DNA of 64,000 nt from Bin87 sp965219925 (GTDB taxonomy: Bacteria > Chloroflexota > Dehalococcoidia > Lucifugimonadales > UBA3495): NCBI GenBank assembly GCA_965219925.1, contig OZ244795.1, positions 682,001 to 746,000 on the forward strand, read 5' to 3'. The translations under genes were made by a program, and so were the position numbers. Positions 25,566 to 34,603 of the stretch are shown here, piece by piece. The number at the start of each line of letters is the position of its first letter. The first letter of the stretch is position 1. Below the pieces are notes generated by a model. It saw nothing but the letters and a program-made list of their open reading frames with translations. It did not search any database and was not told the origin of the DNA.

Positions 25566-26915
25566 TCAGACCGGCGGCATCAAATCCACGCCCAATGCGT
25601 TTTCGCACCACGCCGCCGCGCCCAGCAGCCTCGCTTCGGCGAAGGGCGACGCCACCAGTTGAATCCCCAGCGGTAAACCGGATTCGGCAATACCCGAAGG
25701 CAGGGAAATAGCCGGCAAACCGCATGATGTCCACGGCCCCTGGAAAGCCGGATCGCCGGTGTTCGTGACGTCGGCCTGCGGCGGCGACGGAGCGGCGGGG
25801 GTCAGCAGGACGTCGCATTGTTGGGAAAGCTGCTCCATGTCGGCGATAAACTGCCGTCGGTTTTCCAGGGCGCGCGAATAAGCGATGCCGTCCACCTGCA
25901 AACCGTCCGCCAGCATCGCGCGCAACTTGGGCTGATAGTCTTCGGCCTGCCGCCGATACATGGGCTCGTGAAAGGCCGCCGCTTCCACCGACATTATCAA
26001 CCGCTGGTCAACGTATGCCGTATCAATGCTGGCTGGCATCGGCAGTTCCTCGATTTCGGCGCCGGCCTGGGCTAATTGTTCGGCAACGGCATCTATGTGG
26101 CGTCGCGTTTCGGCATCGGCTCCCTCGTAGAAATAACGACGCAGCATCCCAATGCGCGGCGCGGGTGGCTCCACTATGGCCGACAAGTAATCGCCGACGG
26201 GTTCGTGGGACGAAACCGGGTCGTTGACATCGGGGCCAGACATCACCTGCAGCAACAGCGCCGCGTCTTCCACGCTCCGCACCAGCCAGCCCACCGTGTC
26301 CAGATTCCAGCTAACCGGCACCACGCCGTAGCGACTGACTCGGCCGAAGGTCGGTTTGAAACCGACCACGCCGTTGTAAGCAGCCGGCCGCAGCACCGAC
26401 CCCACTGTCTGGGAACCCAACGCCGCCGGACACATTCGCGACGCAACCGCCACCGCCGATCCGCTGCTGCTTCCACCCGGAGTGTGTGCCGCGTTCCACG
26501 GATTCACCGTGGGCGACGGGTCCAGGCAGGCGAACTCGGTGGTTACCGCCTTGCCCAACATCAGGGCCCCCGCGTGTTTCAATAACGTGAGAGAAGCCGC
26601 GTCATACTCCGGTACGAAATCCTTGTAAACCTCGCTGCCGGCCCGAGTTGGGATACCGGCGGTGTAGTAAATGTCTTTCATGCCGATCGGAACACCGTGC
26701 AGCGGGCCCAGGGGCCTCCTTTGCTCCACCGCCTGGTCGGCGGCTCGCGCATCCTCCAGTACCGTCGCCCGATCCACGTATACCCAGGCTTTCAACCGGT
26801 CATCCAGCGACGCAATGCGGTCCAGGCATGCTTCGGCCAATTCAATCGCCGTGATTCGCCGATTGGCAATGGCATGGGCGGCCTGAGCGGCGGTAAGTTC
26901 ATTTGGTACGGGCAT
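25566..26915 (-). CDS. Amidase signature family enzyme
   Basis: This is a hydrolase of C-N amide bonds using a Ser-cisSer-Lys triad. The 449-aa product has Lys80 in GVPIGMKDIYYTAG, a Gly/Ser-rich signature HTPGGSSSGSAVAVASRMCP, and the following GSQTVGSVLRPAAYNGVVGFKPTFGRVS, in which the cis-Ser site is present. It does not have the GatB/GatC neighbours of a tRNA amidotransferase, so it is likely a catabolic amidase with unknown substrate. A decayed copy of its 3' end lies at 24727. Confidence 0.92.
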   Translation of the reverse strand: MPVPNELTAAQAAHAIANRRITAIELAEACLDRIASLDDRLKAWVYVDRATVLEDARAADQAVEQRRPLGPLHGVPIGMKDIYYTAGIPTRAGSEVYKDFVPEYDAASLTLLKHAGALMLGKAVTTEFACLDPSPTVNPWNAAHTPGGSSSGSAVAVASRMCPAALGSQTVGSVLRPAAYNGVVGFKPTFGRVSRYGVVPVSWNLDTVGWLVRSVEDAALLLQVMSGPDVNDPVSSHEPVGDYLSAIVEPPAPRIGMLRRYFYEGADAETRRHIDAVAEQLAQAGAEIEELPMPASIDTAYVDQRLIMSVEAAAFHEPMYRRQAEDYQPKLRAMLADGLQVDGIAYSRALENRRQFIADMEQLSQQCDVLLTPAAPSPPQADVTNTGDPAFQGPWTSCGLPAISLPSGIAESGLPLGIQLVASPFAEARLLGAAAWCENALGVDLMPPV

Positions 26916-27044
26916 GATCGGTAAACCTCATTTTGGTCGAATTTAGGAGGCGAAAATTACACCGGTCGGGGTATTGGCGAACCGATGGGTCGTTAATCTG
27001 TTATATAATTGCGCAGTCCATACCGCCTGAAAGGGAATCGCCAA

Positions 27045-27959
27045 ATGCCGGTTTACTATCTCAGTCAGGAAACCGAGGGCCAGAGATCCGGGAAGATAGC
27101 GGCTTTAATCGGCGGTCTGATCACGGTTTTGATACTGGCGGTCACAGCCGCAATTATCGCATATTACGTCACCCGGCCGGACGACGCCGTTCTGACATCA
27201 TCAAATGCTGCGGGAGCCTCGCAACCCACTATCGTCGAATCACCTGACATTGCGACCGCATTCTCCAGCACCGTCGAGGCTGACACAAACACCATCTATG
27301 TCGTGGATACCAGCGATTCAATGAAGTTTGACCTGGATGAGGTTCAGGATTCTTTGGTCAGCCTCACCGATGAAGAGGATTTCAGTCGCAACCGGGTACG
27401 CCTGATGACGTTCGACGCCTTAGTTAGGCACGCATTCGATTTCGATTTCATGGAATCACCCGGCTCCCGCGAGGATTTCAGGAACGCTGTCAACTCCCTG
27501 AAAACCGCGGCCGACAGCACGGACTCCGGCAACACCATGATGTATTTGGGGATCCGACGGGCGCACGACGAACTGGTCGAGATGGCCGACTACGACCGGA
27601 CTAACCGGATTGTGGTATTCACCGACGGCGCCGCAGACGACCACCATTTGCATTACGACCGCCTGTTGGAAGAAGTCCAAAACTCTCCAATCCCAAACTT
27701 GCGAATCGACGTTATCGGCTACGGACTCGATCCCACCATCACGTACTTCCCAAGCGAAGTATTGGAAGGGCTACCCGTAGCTTCGGGCGCCGGAGGCGAC
27801 GATCCCGCGGCATGGACTGTGGAGGAAATCCAATGGGTCGAACGCAACTACGGCATGTCGCATGACGAATTCATCGACGCTTACGGCACTCCCATACTAG
27901 CGCCGATCCACGAACTGACGTCTACCGCGGGCGGGGCATACTACCCCGTGGATCGTTAG
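27045..27959 (+). CDS. Membrane-anchored von Willebrand A domain protein
   Basis: I start at ATG 27045 (AAGGGA 9 bases before; an in-frame TTG at 27009 is less likely), giving 304 aa. A helix at residues 19-41 anchors it. After a Ser/Ala-rich linker, the VWA domain begins TIYVVDTSDSMKFDL, with the MIDAS motif D-x-S-x-S at 88-92 and a later VVFTDGAADDHH strand, so metal binding is likely. It probably acts at the outer face as a binding or assembly factor. A TATAAT lies at 27004-27009. No partner genes (MoxR etc.) are adjacent. Confidence 0.85.
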   Translation: MPVYYLSQETEGQRSGKIAALIGGLITVLILAVTAAIIAYYVTRPDDAVLTSSNAAGASQPTIVESPDIATAFSSTVEADTNTIYVVDTSDSMKFDLDEVQDSLVSLTDEEDFSRNRVRLMTFDALVRHAFDFDFMESPGSREDFRNAVNSLKTAADSTDSGNTMMYLGIRRAHDELVEMADYDRTNRIVVFTDGAADDHHLHYDRLLEEVQNSPIPNLRIDVIGYGLDPTITYFPSEVLEGLPVASGAGGDDPAAWTVEEIQWVERNYGMSHDEFIDAYGTPILAPIHELTSTAGGAYYPVDR

Positions 27960-28055
27960 CCGTCCTCGGGCCTGGCCGGCGATGGACTCAATCATATCTA
28001 CCGCACCCGAGGTTGCGGCGGCCGGGAGCCACCGTGTGGTCGCACTCCGGGAGAG

Positions 28056-28184
28056 GCGCCATTCTCCCCATTCGGTGGCCTGCTCGCAGGCGTAGGCGGT
28101 GCGGAACCGGGTAGTTTCATCAAAGGCCCGGCCGGATGCCGTCAGCAAATCTTCCGCGGTCACGGCATGGTCTTGAATCAGCAC
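28056..28184 (-). pseudogene. Chimeric remnant: PaREP1-like start joined to amidase 3' end
   Basis: The minus-strand frame from GTG 28184 begins LIQDHAVTAEDLLTAS, the start of the neighbouring gene at 28557. It then jumps to GRAFDETTRFRTAYACEQATEWGE, the C-terminus of the amidase at 28588-30009. The join falls in a GGCCGG/GGTCGG micro-homology. The frame then runs on to 27897 with no family resemblance. It is a rearrangement scar, not a working gene. Confidence 0.75.
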
Positions 28185-28203
28185 CGCTTTATCTCTTTCG
28201 CAT

Positions 28204-28557
28204 CTAATCCAGCAGTGCCAGCATCAGGGCCACATAACGATGCACCAACGGGCGGGCGTACTCAACGTCCTCCGGCTCCATTGTCTTGTTGTAGAAATTC
28301 GAGTGAAAGTGCTGCGCCTCGGCGATTCCCACGCGCAACCGCTCATCGTCCACTTCAACGGCGATCTGCCGGGCCGAATTTATCATCGTCCGGTGGGTGC
28401 CATGTTCCAGGCCCCGCTGCTTTGCCACCGCCGTAATTGCGTGGGCCGCTGCTCCCCACAGCTTTTCCGAAGCTTGCAGAACATCGCCGGCGGCGAATTC
28501 CCGGTCGGATGCCGTCAGAAAATCTTGCGCGGTCAGGGCATGGTCTTGAATCAGCAT
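28204..28557 (-). CDS. PaREP1/HEPN-like small protein
   Basis: The 117-aa all-helical product has the pattern of PaREP1-type HEPN proteins: GDVLQASEKLWGAAAHAITAVAKQRGL followed by a helix with FHSNFYNKTMEPEDVEYAR. HEPN-fold proteins often bind nucleotides or act with small nucleotidyltransferases. The R-x4-6-H RNase motif is not evident, so I do not call it a toxin. It follows the GatA-like amidase by 30 bases on the same strand and is probably cotranscribed. Confidence 0.75.
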   Translation of the reverse strand: MLIQDHALTAQDFLTASDREFAAGDVLQASEKLWGAAAHAITAVAKQRGLEHGTHRTMINSARQIAVEVDDERLRVGIAEAQHFHSNFYNKTMEPEDVEYARPLVHRYVALMLALLD

Positions 28558-28587
28558 CGGCTTGTCTCTTGTCGTAGGGTAACTTGA

Positions 28588-30009
28588 TTATACGCCGGGC
28601 GGTCGCCTTTCTCCCCAGTCGGTGGCCTGCTCGTAGGCGTAGGCGGCGCGGAACAGGGTAGTTTCATCAAAGGACCGGCCGGCAATCTGCAAACCTATGG
28701 GCAACCCGCCGCTCGTGAACCCGCAGTTTATGGATAGAGCCGGCAGGTTCGCCAGGTTGAAAGGCGCCGTGAACCCCCGCCGGCCTTTGAATCCGGCCAG
28801 CACATCGGCCTTGGTTCCCAGGCCGGCCGATTGCGGTATCAGCGTGGCCGGCACCGAGGATGCCGGCATTACCAGCACATCCACCTGCCCCAGAGCCGCC
28901 AGGATCTGGCGGCGCAGCACATCGCGCAATCTGGTGGCCTTCTGATACACCTTGGCGGGAACGATGCTGCCCATCAGCAACCGCACCTGATTATTATGGT
29001 CCAGTTCCCCCAAGCGCTCGGTGGATATTATGTCCCAGTTGAGCATGGCGGCATCGCTGCTGATTATGCCGTAAGAAATTTCCGAAGAGTTGACAATCAG
29101 CGGGACGGAAACTTCGCTCACCTCGGCGCCCAGTCCGGCCAGTACGCCAGTGGCTGCGATAACGGCGTCGCGAACTTCCGGATCGTTGGCATCGGTATGG
29201 ACCCGCTCGGTTACCAACCCCACTTTCAAACCAGCAATGTTGCCGTCGAGTGCGGCTGAATAATTCGGGACTGGCACATCCCAGGTTTGTGGGTCGTTCG
29301 GGTCATGTCCCGCGATTGCTTCCAGCGTATTGGCGCAATCGGTAACCGTTCTGGAGATCGGCCCCACTGTGTCCATCGACCAGCTGGCGCCAAACACACC
29401 ATGTCGACTGACCCTGCCGAACGTGGGCCGAATACCCACCAAACCGCAAAATGCCGCCGGCCCTCGAATGCTGCCGCCGGTGTCTTCCCCCAGGGATGTT
29501 GCGCACAGAAACGCCGCCGTGGCTGCTCCCGAACCGCTGCTGCTGGTTCCCGGATTGCGCCCGGTATCCCAAGGGTTGCGGGGCCGGCCATAGGGATGTC
29601 GGAACGCATCGCCGCTGGCGTATTCGCTCATGTTGAGCTTGCCCAGCAACACCGTGCCGGCCGCCCTCAGGCGCGCCATAACCGTAGCGTCTTCATCCGG
29701 CACGTTCTCGGCCATTATGGTAGACCCATTGGTGGTAACTATGCCGGCCGTATTGAACTGGTCTTTCACCGCCACGGGAACGCCGTGCAACGGACCCAAC
29801 CGCTGGCCGGCTGCTATCTCGGCGTCAGCGCGGCGCGCGTCTTCACGGGCGCGGTCGGCGGTTACCGTGATGTATGAGGCGTAGTTGCCGTCCAGTTGGG
29901 CGATGCGCTCCAGGAACGCTTCCGTAGCCTCCAGCGAGGAAATCTCACCGGCGGCGATGCGCTCACCCAATTCGGTTGCGGAAAGATAGCAAAGGTCCGG
30001 GTTTGCCAT
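28588..30009 (-). CDS. GatA-like amidase
   Basis: This is an amidase signature enzyme of 473 aa. The catalytic Lys82 lies in GVPVAVKDQFNTAG. The signature GTSSSGSGAATAAFLCATSL leads to GEDTGGSIRGPAAFCGLVGIRPTFGRVS with the Ser-cisSer pair. It is preceded, with a one-base overlap at 30009, by a GatC/AtzG-like small gene, so it works as a two-subunit amidase. No gatB is present, which argues against tRNA-dependent amidation and for a biuret/allophanate- or amide-hydrolysing enzyme (inference). Confidence 0.9.
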   Translation of the reverse strand: MANPDLCYLSATELGERIAAGEISSLEATEAFLERIAQLDGNYASYITVTADRAREDARRADAEIAAGQRLGPLHGVPVAVKDQFNTAGIVTTNGSTIMAENVPDEDATVMARLRAAGTVLLGKLNMSEYASGDAFRHPYGRPRNPWDTGRNPGTSSSGSGAATAAFLCATSLGEDTGGSIRGPAAFCGLVGIRPTFGRVSRHGVFGASWSMDTVGPISRTVTDCANTLEAIAGHDPNDPQTWDVPVPNYSAALDGNIAGLKVGLVTERVHTDANDPEVRDAVIAATGVLAGLGAEVSEVSVPLIVNSSEISYGIISSDAAMLNWDIISTERLGELDHNNQVRLLMGSIVPAKVYQKATRLRDVLRRQILAALGQVDVLVMPASSVPATLIPQSAGLGTKADVLAGFKGRRGFTAPFNLANLPALSINCGFTSGGLPIGLQIAGRSFDETTLFRAAYAYEQATDWGERRPPGV

Positions 30010-30212
30010 TAGAGAACCTCCCGTTGCCGGGCAGTGTCCGATACGATGATTGGCAGCGGTTCGATATTGGCCACATCAGGCTCAACAATAACGTCCAGAG
30101 CCGCCAGCAAACCATTCAATGACTCTCGTACTTCTGCCACCAGGTGATCGGGAATACTAATGCCTGATGCTTTGGCCAAAGCCCGCACATCGGTATCATT
30201 CAAATCCGGCAA
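30009..30212 (-). CDS. GatC/AtzG-like small subunit
   Basis: The 67-aa product, starting at TTG 30212 (GGAGG 8 bases before), has the GatC-like pattern LNDTDVRALAKASGISIP then LVAEVRESLNGLLAALD, followed by VANIEPLPII. This is a helix plus an extended arm that wraps around a GatA-type partner. It overlaps the start of the amidase gene by one base and is very likely translationally coupled with it. Confidence 0.8.
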   Translation of the reverse strand: MPDLNDTDVRALAKASGISIPDHLVAEVRESLNGLLAALDVIVEPDVANIEPLPIIVSDTARQREVL

Positions 30213-30384
30213 AATCCAACCTCCTGCGCAGGTACAACGCTATCTAAATACTGAGCCTCGTGAGTGAACTCGGCGCCACGCGGATAATTGTGGCCGGGGG
30301 CGCCGGCGTTGTCAACACAAACACACTGCTATAATCTCCCGGATAGCACAAACCGAACTGCACCACGGCAATGGGAGCGATGCG

Positions 30385-31776
30385 ATGGCTGGCGCATATC
30401 AACCCTCACACGATGTTGTCGGCGTGATCCTGGCCGCCGGCCGGGGTAGCCGCATGAACTCCAAAAAACCGAAACCGTTGCATCTGGCGGCCGGCAAAGA
30501 ACTCATCAGATACCCGGTGGATTTGATGGCCGAATGGGGGATGCAACGCATCGTCGTGGTAACGTCGCCCGATCATGCGGCAGCGATTGGCGACCTGCTG
30601 GGCGACGACGTTGAAATCGCCATGCAACCCGAGCCTGATGGCACCGCCGGCGCTTTGGCCACTGCCCTGGATCAACTTGGCGAGATTCCCCAAACGGTCG
30701 TGGTGATGGCCGGCGACACCCCGCTGGTTCGCGCCGCATCATTGCGGACACTGATTGACGAACATACCGCGGTTGCCGGCCGCCGCATGACAATCCTGTC
30801 GGCTCCCGACGTGTTCGCCGACGACCTGGGTCGCATCGAGAGAGCCAGTGTAACCAGCGATGGCCGCGTGGGGGCAGTCAGCGCAATCGTGGAAGCCCCC
30901 GACCGCACGCGACCCGTACACGGGCCGGCCGAAGTAAATACGGGCGTTTATTGTTTCGCCGGAGACTGGGTCGCCCGCCGAATTACCCAGGTGACTCCTT
31001 CACCGTCGGGCGAGCTTTATCTCACGGCGCTGGTCGCCATGGCATCCGACGCCGGCGAAGACGTCGCGGCAGCGCCCATCGCCTACGCCGATGAGGCTCT
31101 CGGCGTAAATAATCGAATCCAGCTCTCCACCGTGGAAGTGGTCCTGCGTGACCACTTGAACCGTCGCTGGATGGAAAACGGCGTCACTATCATCGATCCG
31201 GCCACCACCTACATCGACGCCGAAGTTACAATTGGCAACGACACCGTCCTGCTGCCCAACACCATGCTGCGCGGCCAAACGGCCATCGGTCAGGAGTGCG
31301 AAATCGGCCCCAACTCCGTGGTACAGGATACGCACCTGGGCGACCGCTGCAGCATCGTCGCATCTTTCCTGGAAGGCGCCAAAGTGGAAAACGACGTCAC
31401 CATAGGTCCCTTCAGTCACCTTCGCCCCGATTCGGTAATAGAAACCGGCGTTCACCTTGGCAACTACGTGGAAGTGAAGGCCAGCCGAGTGGGTTCCGAA
31501 ACCGCAGCCGGACACTTCTGTTATCTGGGCGACGCCAACGTAGGCCGTGGCGTGAACATCGGCGCCGGAACCGTTACCTGCAACTACGATGGAGTTGACA
31601 AGCACACTACCAACATCGGCGCCGGCGCTTTTATTGGCAGCGATACGATGCTGATTGCACCCGTCTCCGTGGGTGAAGACGCGGCCACCGGAGCGGGCGC
31701 AGTGGTCACTAAAGACATCCCCAGGGGTAGACTAGCCGTAGGCGTACCTGCTAAACTGGTCCCACGTGCAGATTAA
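30385..31776 (+). CDS. glmU: Bifunctional UDP-GlcNAc pyrophosphorylase / glucosamine-1-P acetyltransferase
   Basis: GlmU makes UDP-N-acetylglucosamine for peptidoglycan and surface glycans. The 463-aa product has the uridylyltransferase start GVILAAGRGSRMNSKKPKPL (residues 12-31), AGDTPLVR and EVNTGVYCF. It then has a left-handed beta-helix with IGPFSHLRPDSVIETGVHLG, NYVEVKASRVG and NYDGVDKHTTNIGAGAFIGS, which carries the acetyltransferase active site. Length is normal. The next gene, a CorC-like protein, starts 52 bases downstream. Confidence 0.96.
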   Translation: MAGAYQPSHDVVGVILAAGRGSRMNSKKPKPLHLAAGKELIRYPVDLMAEWGMQRIVVVTSPDHAAAIGDLLGDDVEIAMQPEPDGTAGALATALDQLGEIPQTVVVMAGDTPLVRAASLRTLIDEHTAVAGRRMTILSAPDVFADDLGRIERASVTSDGRVGAVSAIVEAPDRTRPVHGPAEVNTGVYCFAGDWVARRITQVTPSPSGELYLTALVAMASDAGEDVAAAPIAYADEALGVNNRIQLSTVEVVLRDHLNRRWMENGVTIIDPATTYIDAEVTIGNDTVLLPNTMLRGQTAIGQECEIGPNSVVQDTHLGDRCSIVASFLEGAKVENDVTIGPFSHLRPDSVIETGVHLGNYVEVKASRVGSETAAGHFCYLGDANVGRGVNIGAGTVTCNYDGVDKHTTNIGAGAFIGSDTMLIAPVSVGEDAATGAGAVVTKDIPRGRLAVGVPAKLVPRAD

Positions 31777-31828
31777 GGAGAGCAACTGACCCCCGCCGCG
31801 CGCCCTGCGCCGGTAAAGGGCCGACAGT

Positions 31829-33103
31829 TTGGATACTGACAGTAGCTTACCACCGTTATTATTTCTGGCCGTTTCGCTGGCGCTCTTTGGCTGGACCAGC
31901 GTAGTATTTGCGGCCCGAGACACGGCTTTGTCCACCATGCAGTTGGTGGCAGCCGGTATCCCAACCCAGATCCGAATGGTGCGATTGATAAGGGTCGCCT
32001 CGACTGCGTTGGTCGGGATCTCGGCGGCTTTCCTGGGCATGTCTCTCGCCCCGGGATGGCAGTCTGCGGGCAGCAATGCGCTCTGGCTGACGGCTGGCTT
32101 TATCACCATCACAGCCTTGGCCGCCTGCGTCGTTATCATCATCGTCGATATTGCGGTCGGGATTTTGGTCAGGTCGTTTCCTCTCATCGCCCGCCGCGTG
32201 GCGCGTCCCCAGCGCTGGTTCGCTGACATGGTTATCGCGCCGTACGGCAATGGTAATGCAAGCGCGTCCAATGGAAACGGAGTTCACCAATACCAGGCCG
32301 ACGATGATGGGAACTTTCTTGCTTCCGTACCGCTAACTCCCAACGAACTGTTGAATCTGGACCAGTACGACATCGACATGGTGCGCTCCATCAGCCGCAT
32401 GGACGACCGCGATGCGGTGCACATTATGGTGCCGCGCCTCGACGTTGACGCTGTTGAGGTGTCTGCTGCGCTGGAGACCGTAGTCGACACGCTGGTAGCC
32501 AGCAAGCACACTCGTTTGCCGGTTTACCGCGGCACTATGGATGATGTGGTGGGGATTGTGCACATCAGCGACGTGTTGCTGACCCTGGCACAAGAGGATC
32601 ACGATGCAACTCTCGCCAGCATCATGCGCGAACCGGAATTCATCGCTGAAAACATGGCTGTGGACGACCTGCTGGTGTTGATGCGCCAAAAGTCGTTGCA
32701 GATGGGCATCGTTGTAGACGAATATGGTGGTGTCGAGGGTATAGTCACCCTCGAGGACGTGCTGGAAGAAATCGTTGGCGAGATCGATGACGAATTCAGC
32801 GACACCAACGGCGATGACCCGGTGCCCAATCAAGACGGTACCTGGACTTTGAACGCAACGGTGCCAATCGAATACGCGGAACAAATTGCCGGCGCAGCGC
32901 TGCGTTATGAAGACGTGAACACCATCGGCGGTTACGTTTATACCGAGTTGGGCCGGATGCCGCAGGTCGGTGACATCGTGCAAACCGGCGGCGTGACCAT
33001 CGAAGTAACCCAGGTCAGGGGCCGCCGCATCCAGCAACTGCGCTTGATACCCCGGGACAACACGGCCAGGCAAATACCGGATCCAACCTCTTCCGCCAGT
33101 TAG
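31829..33103 (+). CDS. CNNM/CorC-HlyC family membrane protein with CBS pair
   Basis: The 424-aa product starts at TTG 31829. Residues 1-120 contain three hydrophobic helices (DUF21-like). A CBS pair follows (VHIMVPRLDVDAVEV, RLPVYRGTMDDVVGIVHISD, MGIVVDEYGGVEGIVTLEDV) with the diagnostic LEEIVGEIDDEFSD. The end is the CorC/HlyC beta domain (AGAALRYEDVNTIGGYVYTE). Members are Mg/Co efflux or transport-related proteins, historically annotated hemolysins. It is probably cotranscribed with glmU and ends before the terminator at 33161. Confidence 0.92.
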   Translation: MDTDSSLPPLLFLAVSLALFGWTSVVFAARDTALSTMQLVAAGIPTQIRMVRLIRVASTALVGISAAFLGMSLAPGWQSAGSNALWLTAGFITITALAACVVIIIVDIAVGILVRSFPLIARRVARPQRWFADMVIAPYGNGNASASNGNGVHQYQADDDGNFLASVPLTPNELLNLDQYDIDMVRSISRMDDRDAVHIMVPRLDVDAVEVSAALETVVDTLVASKHTRLPVYRGTMDDVVGIVHISDVLLTLAQEDHDATLASIMREPEFIAENMAVDDLLVLMRQKSLQMGIVVDEYGGVEGIVTLEDVLEEIVGEIDDEFSDTNGDDPVPNQDGTWTLNATVPIEYAEQIAGAALRYEDVNTIGGYVYTELGRMPQVGDIVQTGGVTIEVTQVRGRRIQQLRLIPRDNTARQIPDPTSSAS

Positions 33104-33160
33104 GTAAACGAGTCCGTTGGTGAGACGACCGGAATCCCGGCGGCCATCAGCTCAGCATGA

Positions 33161-33200
33161 AAAAGGACTACCGGGCTATTTCAATCCGGCAGTCCTTTTT
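33161..33200. terminator. Bidirectional rho-independent terminator
   Basis: AAAAGGACTACCGGG (33161-33175) pairs with CCGGCAGTCCTTTTT (33186-33200), with one bulged or mismatched position. It is flanked by A and T tracts, so it can end both the CorC gene (plus) and the sortase-like gene (minus). Confidence 0.88.
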
Positions 33201-33224
33201 GCGTTTTGCGTTGCAGACCCGCGT

Positions 33225-33989
33225 TTACCGCACGCCAACCAGTTCGCCATTCAATATCAGGAAATGATCGTACAAGCCGGATGGCACCGGTACCGCCAGA
33301 TGGACCGTGGAACGTTCGGCGCCGGTCACTTGCAGATCCGAAGCGCTGATCACTTGCGTGTGTGTCGACAGGTAAATGTATTCGTTGGTTCCATTTTCGA
33401 CCGTGATTACCAGGTTCTCATTTTCTTTCAGCACGTCGGCCGCGCGGGTCAACCCGCCAAAGCCGGCTGCGCCCTTGCCGGCGGGGCCAAATAGCCACGT
33501 CGCTCCCCGTTCACCGGGATTCGCGGAAGTCTCAACGTGCCCCACCGGACTGAGACCTGATGCAAAATTAACTATGGTGTTTTCCGATACCGTCAATTCA
33601 GAGATTCTGGCGTGTACACCCAATGCGGGTACATTCACGCTCACGGCCGGCGGCAACGTTCCTACCGCGGCAGCATCTGCGGCGCGAACCAGTTCAATCC
33701 CCAGCTCGGCAGCCTGTTCCGCGAACGCTCCTTCCGGCAACGTCAGCGCAGTTACGGTAACTCCGTCCGCGCCGGACGGTACGGACTCGTTTGGTTCCGC
33801 AACCGTCACCCCCTGCCGCTGTACAGCGTAGTCATCCAGGCCGGAACGCAGCCAAAACAGGTGGCCGTAATAAAACACCCCCGCTGCCACCAAAATCACT
33901 CCCAGCGCCAGCAGGGCGATTCCAGACCACCTCATACCATAGTGCTGTGCGCGGGTGCGCATCTGCATGTAATCGAGACCTATCTCCAT
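33225..33989 (-). CDS. Sortase-fold protein lacking catalytic residues
   Basis: Start ATG 33989 gives 254 aa. A membrane helix spans residues 21-42 (SGIALLALGVILVAAGVFYY). A linker of about 90 residues leads to a class D/E sortase-like barrel: SVNVPALGVHARISEL, GLSPVGHVETSANPGERGAT, GGLTRAADVLKENENLVITV, EYIYLSTHTQVISASDLQV and a final strand pair. In true sortases the strand after the lid carries His (AGHR) and the later strand ends TLxTC. Here these read WLFGPA and VHLAVPVP, so His and Cys are both missing. It may be a scaffold or binding protein. Confidence 0.7.
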   Translation of the reverse strand: MEIGLDYMQMRTRAQHYGMRWSGIALLALGVILVAAGVFYYGHLFWLRSGLDDYAVQRQGVTVAEPNESVPSGADGVTVTALTLPEGAFAEQAAELGIELVRAADAAAVGTLPPAVSVNVPALGVHARISELTVSENTIVNFASGLSPVGHVETSANPGERGATWLFGPAGKGAAGFGGLTRAADVLKENENLVITVENGTNEYIYLSTHTQVISASDLQVTGAERSTVHLAVPVPSGLYDHFLILNGELVGVR

Positions 33990-34105
33990 TTCCACACCTG
34001 AATGTATTGCGCTCGCCAACCAACATGGATCGTCCGTGCATCAGGGATCATCCGCCGGCCGATTGGGACTGGCGGAAGCCATATTTCGCCCGTAATCCAG
34101 TAGCG

Positions 34106-34300
34106 TTAGTGGCGCCCCGTTCGTATCGGTTCGTTGACGAAAATATCGCCGTTACGAATTTTGATGTTGTAGCCACAACCCGGGTTGGTGCAGGTCCACG
34201 CCTTGTAGTGGACTGCGGCCCCCTGGGCGCCATAGTCCGATAGCGGCACCAATGTACCAATGTTGCACTGTTGGCAGATCGGCATCTCCATAGACTCCAC
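34106..34300 (-). CDS. Small zinc-ribbon protein
   Basis: The 64-aa product has CQQC near the start and CTNPGC near residue 45, a two-knuckle zinc ribbon, in ICQQCNIGTLVPLSDYGAQG and AWTCTNPGCGYNIKIRNGD. The start GTG 34300 is chosen because GGAGGTGA lies 6 bases before it; the ATGs at 34291 and 34285 are alternatives. A TATAAT (34345-34350 on the minus strand) is an acceptable -10. The role is unknown; such proteins often bind nucleic acids or act as protein adaptors. Confidence 0.75.
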   Translation of the reverse strand: MESMEMPICQQCNIGTLVPLSDYGAQGAAVHYKAWTCTNPGCGYNIKIRNGDIFVNEPIRTGRH

Positions 34301-34501
34301 AGAATTCACCTCCCAAAAGATAGCCGAGCAGTCGTCGGGCCCGTGCCAAGGATTATATCTGCGCGCTGCGCCCTGCTGCTTGCACAACGGCAAGCAGGCT
34401 TTTAGCGTTTTGCCTGAATACGCTGGACAAACCCGGCGAATGGGGCCGCTGCTGTCCGGCTGGGTCAGCCGTGTCGGCAATGCGCGTCATCCAGCAAAGC
34501 C

Positions 34502-34534
34502 GAAGCTGCGGGTTAGCGAGTAGCCCACAGCTTC
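34502..34534 (-). terminator. Hairpin downstream of rpoD
   Basis: GAAGCTGCGGG (34502-34512) and CCCACAGCTTC (34524-34534) form an 11-bp stem with one G-U/G-A type irregularity. On the minus strand it is followed by GGCTTTG. It lies 70 bases after the rpoD stop, so it is the likely terminator of dnaG-rpoD, though the U-tract is poor. Confidence 0.5.
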
Positions 34535-34603
34535 AATGCAGCGTTAACCAACGCCAATATGTTGCCGGCCATGATGCACGAACCCTGGCCGGTTGATTCG
34601 AGG

